Assembly (NCBI GenBank): GCA_029264655.1
Contig: JARHZY010000019.1
Span: 1-11,029 of the forward strand
DNA: 11,029 nt
Origin: Helicobacter sp.
GTDB lineage: Bacteria > Campylobacterota > Campylobacteria > Campylobacterales > Helicobacteraceae
Reading direction: 5' to 3'
The notes under the pieces are model-generated. The model was not told where the DNA came from. It saw nothing but the letters and a program-made list of their open reading frames with translations, and made no database searches. Positions 1 to 5,696 of this stretch are shown here, one piece after another; position 1 is the first letter of the stretch; each line of letters starts with the position of its first letter. Made by a program: the position numbers and the translations under genes.

Positions 1-357
1 ATGGGGTTTTTTGCCTTTTTGATATAAATAATATTGAGAAATCCAACGAAGTTTTGTAATATCTATATTTGCATTTGGAAATACAAGTTTTGTGTAATGT
101 ATCTTATAACGAGAAACATACTTATATTCTATATTATTTGCCTTAAGATACTCTCCTAATATGTAAGCATAATAATTCGCATCATCTGCTAAATCATAAA
201 AGTTATCTTCCCCTTTCTCTTTTTTAAATCTCTCTATCTCTTCGTTTGTAGCACCTACTTCAATTACGCATTTATCACAATTCACTACAAAATCTTTTGC
301 CTCCAAACTAGAGCACAATACCATAATCATAAAAACATTTTTCATATATTTATACAT
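1..357 (-). CDS. Small exported protein of unknown function (C-terminus beyond the window)
   Basis: I do not recognise this protein. The frame is open for 119 codons from an ATG at 355-357 to the left edge, so the C-terminus is missing. AGGAAA at 361-366 sits just upstream and supports this start; a second in-frame ATG at codon 5 (343-345) is possible. Residues 5-20 form a short signal peptide: a Lys, a hydrophobic stretch (VFMIMVLC), then SSLEA, with likely cleavage before KDF. It is not a good lipobox, because Leu precedes the Cys. The mature part begins with a CxxC pair (Cys27, Cys30), suggesting a disulfide or metal site in the periplasm. It continues as a charged, Tyr-rich region (for example DLADDANYYAYILGEYLKA) that looks helical. 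It is probably transcribed alone from a promoter near 409-414. That it is a gene is fairly sure; function is unknown. Confidence 0.72.
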   Translation of the reverse strand, partial: MYKYMKNVFMIMVLCSSLEAKDFVVNCDKCVIEVGATNEEIERFKKEKGEDNFYDLADDANYYAYILGEYLKANNIEYKYVSRYKIHYTKLVFPNANIDITKLRWISQYYLYQKGKKPH

Positions 358-401
358 ATTTTTCCTTATGAGTTTTATTTGTGTATCGCAATATGATGGC
401 A

Positions 402-417
402 CTAAGCTAGTATAGCA
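402..417 (-). promoter_or_regulatory. Putative promoter of the small exported protein gene
   Basis: On the minus strand, TATACT (409-414) is preceded by TGC, giving an extended -10 of the TGnTATAAT type favoured by the Helicobacter vegetative sigma factor. Predicted transcription would start near 402, leaving a leader of about 45 bases before the ATG at 357. No convincing -35 is visible, which is usual for this group. Confidence 0.5.
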
Positions 418-617
418 AAAATAATACAATATCTAAGACATTATTTTCTTCTTTGGGATTGAGTAATTTTAATATGGTAGTAAGGTGCTTGTATTTTATA
501 TTTAACAAAAGTATCCAATAAACATGCTCTATCAATATTGTTTATGTATTCTCCACACATTTACATCTTTCATATTGTCTTTAATCAAGAAAAATTTATT
601 GACTAATCATATATCTT

Positions 618-1688
618 TTATATTTTATCGGCACTTGATAATGCAAGACTTTGTGCATGGGCAATAAGTGGATCTATGACTTTATCTAAATCACCACTTA
701 ACATAATTTCTTCAAGGCTATATAGAGTAAGATTTATCCTGTGATCACTCATGCGGTTTTGTGGATAGTTATAGGTGCGTATGCGTTCGCTTCTATCACC
801 ACTACCAACTTGATTTTTACGGGATTCTCTATTTTGTGCATTCTGTGCTTCAAGTTCAGCCTCATAAAGTCTAGCTTGCAAAATTTTTAATGCCTTATCC
901 TTATTTTTATGTTGGGATTTTTCATCTTGCATAGAAACACTAATGCCTGTTGGAATATGTGTAATACGCACAGCAGAATCTGTTGTATTTACACTTTGCC
1001 CACCATGCCCACCACTACGAAATACATCAATCTTAAGATCGTTTGGGTTAATATTTATTTCTAAAGAATCAACTTCAGGCATAATTGCTACCGTAATTGC
1101 TGAAGTATGAATACGTCCTTGCGATTCAGTCTTTGGCACGCGTTGCACGCGATGTGTGCCACCTTCATATTTTAACCGAGAATATGCACCATCTCCTTTT
1201 ACCAAAGCGATAACTTCTTTATAACCGCCAACTGAATTTTCGCTACTACTAATAATCTCTACTTTCCAATTTTTAGAATCCGCATAACGGCAATATGCAC
1301 TAAATAAATCGCCCACAAAAATACCAGCTTCATCGCCACCTGTGCCCGCACGAATTTCTAAATAGATATTTTTTTTGTCATTAGGATCTTTTGGGATAAG
1401 TAATATTTTAATTTCATTTTCAAGACATTTTTGCACGATTTCAAGCTCTTTGAGCTCTTCTTTGGCAAGCTCGCCAAGCTCCTTATCATCAAGTAATGCT
1501 TTGCTGTGAGTAATACCATCGAGTGTTTTAAGATATTCGCGTGCTTTTTGAGCTATTTCATCACTTTCGCTTTTTTCCCTGCTTAATGCTGTAAGTTTTG
1601 CAATATCATTAATAACATCATCTGTGCCTAACATAGCCTCTAGTGCATCATTACGTTCAATAATGGGTTTTAATCGATCAACTAACAT
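618..1688 (-). CDS. prfA: Peptide chain release factor 1
   Basis: RF1 recognises UAA and UAG in the ribosomal A site and triggers release of the finished protein. The product is 356 residues, the usual length. The N-terminal helical domain covers about 1-100. The stop-codon recognition tripeptide lies in RVPKTESQGR (Pro185-Lys186-Thr187), followed by IHTSA. The catalytic GGQ is at 229-231 within SGGHGGQSVN, where the Gln is normally methylated by PrmC. The C-terminal RSERIRTYNYPQNR segment (299-312) and DHRINLTLY (315-323) are classical for the family. PxT, and not SPF, marks it as RF1 and not RF2. E. coli RF1 has PAT; Lys in the middle is a variant at a variable position. AAAGG at 1694-1698 lies five bases before the ATG. 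It stands alone on the minus strand, divergent from rplM. Confidence 0.97.
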   Translation of the reverse strand: MLVDRLKPIIERNDALEAMLGTDDVINDIAKLTALSREKSESDEIAQKAREYLKTLDGITHSKALLDDKELGELAKEELKELEIVQKCLENEIKILLIPKDPNDKKNIYLEIRAGTGGDEAGIFVGDLFSAYCRYADSKNWKVEIISSSENSVGGYKEVIALVKGDGAYSRLKYEGGTHRVQRVPKTESQGRIHTSAITVAIMPEVDSLEININPNDLKIDVFRSGGHGGQSVNTTDSAVRITHIPTGISVSMQDEKSQHKNKDKALKILQARLYEAELEAQNAQNRESRKNQVGSGDRSERIRTYNYPQNRMSDHRINLTLYSLEEIMLSGDLDKVIDPLIAHAQSLALSSADKI

Positions 1689-1992
1689 AGCTACCTTTAC
1701 TTTATAGATTTATATTTTTACCAATAAAAGTAAGATTCTACAATAAAAATGTGGTTTTAGTTAAAACAATGGTTGTTGTCATTATGTATTCTTACCAAAG
1801 ATTATAAATATATTATTAAAGTTTTAGCTTTGAATTTATATTGATTTTTGATATATCACATAGATTGTTAAAATGGTTTTATTTATAATATACTATTTGC
1901 TCTATATTTATCTAGTAATATTAAAGATGAGAATAAGCTATAGAGTAGTATAGTTTCTTTGTTGCAAATATGAATTATTGTAAAATAAGCTT

Positions 1993-2026
1993 TTGACAAA
2001 AAAATATTTATAAATTTAAATATAAC
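1993..2026 (+). promoter_or_regulatory. Putative rplM-rpsI promoter
   Basis: A perfect TTGACA lies at 1993-1998. At 17 bases spacing the -10 would be TTAAAT (2016-2021, 4 of 6 matches). TATAAC (2021-2026) is a better hexamer but sits 22 bases away, so it would have to act without this -35. Either choice places the start inside the palindrome at 2016-2046, 55 to 85 bases before the rplM ATG. Confidence 0.35.
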
Positions 2027-2046
2027 TTAAATTAAGCTATATTTAA
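2016..2046. repeat. 31-base near-perfect palindrome in the rplM leader
   Basis: Two 15-base arms flank a single central base (2031). All positions pair except one, A2025 against C2037. The arm can be read as TTAAATATAACTTAA. It overlaps the predicted -10 region, ending 54 bases before the rplM ATG. As DNA it could be an operator; as RNA it would need to open at the centre to form a hairpin loop. It is nearly all A and T, so an RNA stem would be only moderately stable. Confidence 0.6.
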
Positions 2047-2100
2047 GTAAATATTTATTACAATTCGCAATCAAAATTATGTTTATGGTAAAGGGAAGTT

Positions 2101-2535
2101 ATGGAATTAACTAAAACACCACGGCAGAATGAAATCCAAAGAGATTGGATTGTCCTTGATGCAAAAGGGAAGGTATTTGGTAGATTGATTGCTGAAGCTG
2201 CAACATTATTAAGAGGCAAACATAAAGCAAGCTATACACCACATTTAGATTGTGGGGATTTTGTTGTTATCATTAATGCAAAAGAGGTGCAATTTAATGG
2301 GACAAATAAGCTTGATGATAAAAAATATTTTACACATTCAGGTTATTTTGGTAGCACAAAATCAAAAACACTAGCAGAAATGCTTGAGAAACAACCAGAA
2401 AAGCTTTACAGACTTGCGGTAAGAGGCATGTTGCCAAAAACAAAGCTTGGACGTGCTATGATTAAAAAACTAAAAGTATATGCAAGTGCCACACATCCAC
2501 ATACAGCCCAAGTAGCTGATTCTAAAAAAGCATAG
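2101..2535 (+). CDS. rplM: 50S ribosomal protein L13
   Basis: L13 is an early-assembling protein of the large ribosomal subunit that binds 23S rRNA. At 144 residues it has the normal length. Family features appear in order: WIVLDAKGKVFGRLIAEAA near the N-terminus (16-34), GDFVVIINA (52-60), KKYFTHSGYFG (74-84), and the C-terminal block from RGMLPKTKLGRAM (108-120) to KKLKVYASATHPHTAQ (122-137). The ATG follows AAGGGA (2091-2096) by four bases. rpsI begins 12 bases after the stop, so the two form the usual L13-S9 operon. In some bacteria L13 or its leader represses this operon; the palindrome upstream could serve a similar purpose, but that is inference. Confidence 0.97.
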   Translation: MELTKTPRQNEIQRDWIVLDAKGKVFGRLIAEAATLLRGKHKASYTPHLDCGDFVVIINAKEVQFNGTNKLDDKKYFTHSGYFGSTKSKTLAEMLEKQPEKLYRLAVRGMLPKTKLGRAMIKKLKVYASATHPHTAQVADSKKA

Positions 2536-2547
2536 TAAAGGAATATA

Positions 2548-2940
2548 ATGAGTAAGGTTTATGCAACAGGAAAAAGAAAAACAGCAATTGCAAAAGTATG
2601 GTTGAGTAGCGGAACAGGTAAGCTTACAATCAATGATATGGGTTTAGATGAATGGCTTGGTGGGCATGATTCTATTAAAATGAAAGTTATGCAACCTCTT
2701 GTGCTGACAAAGCAAGATAAATCAGTAGATATTCGTGCTATTACGCTTGGTGGTGGTTATTCTGCACAAGCAGAAGCATTACGCAGTGGTATTGCAAAAG
2801 CATTAAACAATTTTGATAGAGATGCATTTCGCAAAGAACTTAAAGGTGCTGGTTTATTAACACGCGATGCAAGAGTAGTAGAAAGAAAAAAATACGGCAA
2901 ACGCAAAGCAAGAAGAAGCCCACAATTCTCAAAAAGATAG
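2548..2940 (+). CDS. rpsI: 30S ribosomal protein S9
   Basis: S9 is a small-subunit protein in the 30S head; its basic C-terminal tail reaches the P-site tRNA anticodon loop. The 130 residues match the family length. YATGKRKTAIAKVWL lies at the N-terminus (5-19), GGGYSAQAEALRSGIAKAL at 68-86, and GLLTRDARVVERKKYGKRK at 102-120. The protein ends in SPQFSKR, the invariant tail with the terminal Lys-Arg that contacts tRNA. AAAGGA at 2537-2542 lies five bases before the ATG. It is second in the rplM-rpsI operon, and three hairpins follow immediately. Confidence 0.97.
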   Translation: MSKVYATGKRKTAIAKVWLSSGTGKLTINDMGLDEWLGGHDSIKMKVMQPLVLTKQDKSVDIRAITLGGGYSAQAEALRSGIAKALNNFDRDAFRKELKGAGLLTRDARVVERKKYGKRKARRSPQFSKR

Positions 2941-2958
2941 GAATATTATGGGAATATC

Positions 2959-2986
2959 GCAATGCTATATGGCATTGCATTTATTT
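2959..2986 (+). terminator. First hairpin after rpsI
   Basis: GCAATGC (2959-2965) pairs perfectly with GCATTGC (2972-2978) around a six-base loop, followed by ATTTATTT. It starts 18 bases after the rpsI stop. Stem and T-rich tail fit a modest intrinsic terminator or a 3'-end stabilising hairpin. Confidence 0.5.
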
Positions 2987-3015
2987 GGCAATTATTTTTA
3001 CATTGCCAAATATTT
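2982..3015 (+). terminator. Second hairpin after rpsI
   Basis: An 11-base perfect stem joins 2982-2992 (TATTTGGCAAT) and 3002-3012, with a nine-base T-rich loop. It is the longest of the three stems. Its left arm overlaps the T-rich tail of the first hairpin. The tail is ATTT only, so it may act mainly as an mRNA 3'-end barrier. Confidence 0.45.
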
Positions 3016-3044
3016 AAAAAGCTTCACTAATTAAGCTCTTTTTT
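3016..3044 (+). terminator. Third hairpin after rpsI, with T tract
   Basis: AGCTT (3020-3024) pairs with AAGCT (3033-3037), with A-rich sequence before it and a run of six T (3039-3044) after it. The stem is short, but the A-stem-T layout is that of an intrinsic terminator. The T tract runs straight into the tRNA promoter region. Confidence 0.42.
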
Positions 3045-3057
3045 ATACTTTTTTGCT

Positions 3058-3063
3058 TATAAT
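3058..3063 (+). promoter_or_regulatory. -10 box of the tRNA-Arg gene
   Basis: A perfect TATAAT lies at 3058-3063, with TGCT just before it. Transcription would begin near 3070, about six bases before the mature tRNA 5' end at 3076. No clear -35 is seen; the rpsI terminator occupies that place. Confidence 0.55.
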
Positions 3064-3075
3064 TATAAACTTTAT

Positions 3076-3152
3076 GTGCTCGTAGCTCAGCTGAATAGAG
3101 CAACAGGTTGCGGTCCTGTAGGTCGGGGGTTTGAATCCCTCCGAGCACGCCA
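3076..3152 (+). tRNA. tRNA-Arg (anticodon GCG, reads CGC and CGU)
   Basis: A full cloverleaf can be drawn. The acceptor GTGCTCG (3076-3082) pairs 7/7 with CGAGCAC (3142-3148). The D stem GCTC/GAGC encloses AGCTGAATA. The anticodon stem ACAGG/CCTGT encloses TTGCGGT, giving anticodon GCG at 3110-3112. The T stem GGGGG/CCCTC has one G-U pair around TTTGAAT. The discriminator is G3149 and CCA is encoded (3150-3152). G37 after G36 is the usual target of TrmD. Oddly, position 19 is A instead of G and position 56 is T instead of C, so the normal G19-C56 elbow pair is replaced by a possible A19-U56 pair. No terminator is obvious downstream. Confidence 0.93.
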
Positions 3153-4220
3153 TCTTTACAAATTATCCAACATTTACTTTTATAATCATATTTTCAAATT
3201 ACATACTGACTAACACAATTTATTATACTTTTAAGCATTTATATAGTATTATATCTATAAATATAGCATTATTGTAATTTGATTTTAAACTATTATCTTT
3301 TACAGGAATAATATGCAAATCATATAGTATAACTTGATATTATGTATAGTATTATTTAATCTTTATTACAATGAATTATTATGATTTTATAGTATCTTGG
3401 TAAAATGAATTATATAAAAAATAATTTTTATGCAATGGATATAAAAACGCTAAATAAAGTAATTATCATTTATGCTTATGCCATAATAATTTTTACCTAT
3501 CTTTGAATATTAGCGTTATGAGTAGTAAAAATATTTGCAATTAAATTTATATAAAAATTTGCTTGTTTTATATTTTAATAATGATGAAAACATTTATATG
3601 CTTAATATATAGCAAATAATAATCAAAGAGTTAGTTAAGCAATACTACATATTTTATAATAAAAATATATGATTTAATTCGTTATTGTTGGAGATTTTTC
3701 TATAAAAAGGTTTTTTAAGTATGGTATCTGGGTTCCACCTTGCAATACTCTATGTAGCTTTTGGATTATTTGCTAAACTTTGTTGCAAAAACAGATTTTT
3801 ACTTGGTAGTTGGCAAGAAAAATAGCACAATAGAATGCTTGTTAATCTTGCTAAAATATTATGTTGTCCTTATCTAAATAATATAGGAATCTAACCTTGG
3901 AATCCATGCAGGCTTTTTGCTATATAATGGCAACAAGAAATTAGTTTTTAGCCAAAAAATGTTTATTGGTTATAACTTTTATGTGCATGATAAAGGATGT
4001 ATTATTGGTGAAAGATATTGACAATATTATACAAATGAGGATTTTTAAATCATTTGGTAAAGACTTTAAATTTCTTAATATGAGTATTATATTTTTAAAA
4101 ATTGTAATTATATGAAACATATCACTATTAATATAGTATAAAATGCGATATAGCAAGCAAAATTTTCAATGTATAAGATATGATTCTGTGTAGTTTAAAA
4201 ATTGTTTTTAAAGGAATCAA
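3153..4220. other. Long gene-free region between tRNA-Arg and the Nif3-like gene
   Basis: There is no intact gene in these 1068 bases. The left half (to about 3700) is extremely AT-rich, with stops in all frames, four copies of TATAGTAT between 3242 and 3395, and two interlocking inverted repeats (3399-3517). The right half (about 3700-4020) is richer in G and C and reads as broken protein fragments, listed separately. A 71-codon minus-strand frame at 3941-4156 looks accidental. The promoter of the downstream operon should lie near 4160-4190; TATGAT (4179-4184) is a weak -10 candidate. Confidence 0.6.
3702..4021 (+). pseudogene. Possible decayed gene, perhaps an outer-membrane barrel protein
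   Basis: Protein-like stretches are spread over more than one frame, with stops between them. From 3721, MVSGFHLAILYVAFGLFAK continues to a stop at 3823-3825. In the next frame, a stretch including NFVAKTDFYLVVGKK ends in stops. That same frame reopens at 3887 and gives 44 residues including NLGIHAGFLLYNGNKKL and KMFIGYNFYVHD before TGA at 4019-4021. The alternation of aromatic, Gly and polar residues resembles strands of Helicobacter outer-membrane beta-barrel proteins. That likeness is an impression, not a recognised homology. The stretch could instead be chance reading of an unannotated RNA or intergenic DNA. Confidence 0.3.
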
Positions 4221-4964
4221 ATGAAAATTGCAGATATTTATAAACTATTAGATACAATTAGCCCCTTTGCATTACAGGCACAATGGGATAATAGCGGGCT
4301 GAATGTGGGTAACTTGCAAGCAACTTGCAAGCAAATTTATGTTGCTTTAGAGCTTGATATGCAAGTGATCACCACATTACCACAAGAGAGCCTACTTATT
4401 GTGCATCATCCCTTATTATTTCAGGCGTTACGCACCATACAAACTGATAGTTATCCTTCAAACCTTATTGCAACATGTTTGCAAAAACAAATACATGTTA
4501 TTGCCATGCATACAAATTTTGATAAAACGCATCTTAATAAGGCATTTACACAAAAGCTAGATTTAGAATCATTGCATTTTTATTATAATAGGGAGCAAGA
4601 TTTTAGTCTCATTTATAACACAAATACGCCAATTGACACTTGCACACTTGCTAGGCATATAAAAGATACTTTAAAGCTTCAAACTTTACGCTATACACAA
4701 GCAAATAATTCATTGCATAATCTTTATATTACATGTGGTAGTAATGCAGCTGCTTATCATATAGCACAAAGTGGGGATTGTATTATTACAGGGGATATTA
4801 AATACCATGATGCTATGATTGCTGGAAGTAATGGTATCAGTTTCATTGATGTGCCACACTTTGAAAGTGAATGTATTTTTGCGGATTTAATGGTAAAAGC
4901 TTTACAAAAATACCATATTCAAGCTATAATTTCAAATTCACACAATCCATTTTGTTATGTCTAG
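4221..4964 (+). CDS. Nif3-like dinuclear metal centre protein (YbgI/NIF3 family)
   Basis: This matches the widespread NIF3/YbgI family, which carries two metal ions and is sometimes annotated as GTP cyclohydrolase I type 2. The true substrate is unsettled. The 247-residue length is normal for the short bacterial form. Likely metal ligands are His62-His63 in LLIVHHPLLF, His97 and Asp101 in AMHTNFD, and His213 with Glu217 in VPHFESE; their spacing fits the E. coli YbgI site. DNSGLNVG (23-30) is another family block. AAAGGA (4210-4215) precedes the ATG by five bases. The zinc-ribbon gene starts nine bases after the stop, and its ribosome site overlaps this stop codon. The same pair occurs in H. 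pylori as HP0959-HP0958. A perfect 11-base tandem duplication lies inside the gene (4311-4332). Confidence 0.92.
   Translation: MKIADIYKLLDTISPFALQAQWDNSGLNVGNLQATCKQIYVALELDMQVITTLPQESLLIVHHPLLFQALRTIQTDSYPSNLIATCLQKQIHVIAMHTNFDKTHLNKAFTQKLDLESLHFYYNREQDFSLIYNTNTPIDTCTLARHIKDTLKLQTLRYTQANNSLHNLYITCGSNAAAYHIAQSGDCIITGDIKYHDAMIAGSNGISFIDVPHFESECIFADLMVKALQKYHIQAIISNSHNPFCYV
4311..4332 (+). repeat. Perfect 11-base tandem repeat inside the Nif3-like gene
   Basis: AACTTGCAAGC occurs twice head to tail (4311-4321 and 4322-4332). Each unit contains the 8-base palindrome CTTGCAAG. Because 11 is not a multiple of three, loss or gain of one unit would shift the frame at about residue 31. With both copies the family spacing from GLNVG to IYVALEL is normal. 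Confidence 0.85.
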
Positions 4965-4973
4965 GAGCATTAC

Positions 4974-5696
4974 ATGAATAAAAATCTTAAAAAACTTGTT
5001 GAAGTGAATCATTTTGATTTAGAAGTATCTAAATATGATCCACTTATTGACGATAAAAAAGCACCGATGAATGCAAAAATCAATGAAAAAACAAAATCTC
5101 TGAAAGAAAAGCAAGAATTAGAGATATTAATTACCCATAATGAAGAGTCTCTTGTAAAAAATAATGATGAACTTGCAACAATTTCTGCCGATATTGAACG
5201 CATTCGCAATAAGATTAAAGAGAGTAAAAGTGAAAAGGAGATGAAGAATCTTGATATGGAGGAGGGGATATTGCGTGAAAAAAGTATGAGTTTTAACAAT
5301 GAAATTGAGAATCTTGAAAAAAGCATACAGGCTGCTAGAGAAAAAATCACAACGCTTGATTCACGTGTAGCACAACTTGATGAGGAAATTTTAGCAATGG
5401 AATCTAGCTGTAATGATGCAGTGCAAAAGATTAAAAGACAGCAAGATGAAGTTAGCGCAAAGCGCAGGATGGTTGCCCTTGAAATGGAACCAACCGTATT
5501 GCGACTTTATGAAAAAATCCGCAAATGGGCGGGTAATTCAAGTGTAATTGCTATGTATAAAGAAGCATGTGGTGGATGCTTTATTAAACTTAATGATAAA
5601 AATGTTGCTGATATTCGTAAAGGTGATGAAATCGTGCATTGTCCGCATTGTGGTCGTATTCTTTATGATGCTGCATTGGTTGAAGATAAGGCATAA
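4974..5696 (+). CDS. HP0958-type zinc-ribbon coiled-coil protein (RpoN/flagellar regulator)
   Basis: The 240-residue protein has a long Lys/Glu-rich helical hairpin (about 35-175, e.g. LREKSMSFNNEIENLEKSI) followed by a zinc ribbon. Its four ligands are Cys199 and Cys202 (CGGC) and Cys223 and Cys226 (CPHC). This is the layout of H. pylori HP0958. Published work on HP0958 reports that it is needed for flagella, stabilises the sigma factor RpoN and binds flaA mRNA; I infer the same role here. It is cytoplasmic, with no signal peptide. AGGAG at 4963-4967 overlaps the previous stop codon and lies six bases before the ATG. Its own stop shares one base with the waaA start (TAATG), so the three genes are probably translated from one message. 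Confidence 0.93.
   Translation: MNKNLKKLVEVNHFDLEVSKYDPLIDDKKAPMNAKINEKTKSLKEKQELEILITHNEESLVKNNDELATISADIERIRNKIKESKSEKEMKNLDMEEGILREKSMSFNNEIENLEKSIQAAREKITTLDSRVAQLDEEILAMESSCNDAVQKIKRQQDEVSAKRRMVALEMEPTVLRLYEKIRKWAGNSSVIAMYKEACGGCFIKLNDKNVADIRKGDEIVHCPHCGRILYDAALVEDKA

Larger units (their letters stand above)
1689..2100. other. Divergent intergenic region between prfA and rplM
   Basis: These 412 bases hold no gene I can support. They must carry the promoters of both flanking genes. A minus-strand TAGAAT at 1735-1740 is a weak -10 candidate for prfA. The plus-strand promoter and a long palindrome near 1993-2046 are listed separately. The rest is very AT-rich, with no ribosome-bound ORF and no structured RNA I recognise. 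Confidence 0.6.

Noticed and set aside
407..535. 42-residue minus-strand open stretch between prfA and the small exported protein gene
   Set aside because: It would need a TTG start with no ribosome site and overlaps the promoter; some phrases look protein-like, but nothing supports translation.
3941..4156. 71-codon minus-strand frame in the long gap
   Set aside because: It is Ile/Asn/Lys/Leu-rich, as expected from random AT-rich DNA, has no ribosome site, and runs antisense to the better protein-like fragments.
3153..4220. CRISPR array, integrase site or insertion sequence beside the tRNA gene
   Set aside because: I saw no regularly spaced repeats, no transposase or integrase fragments, and no second copy of the tRNA 3' end.
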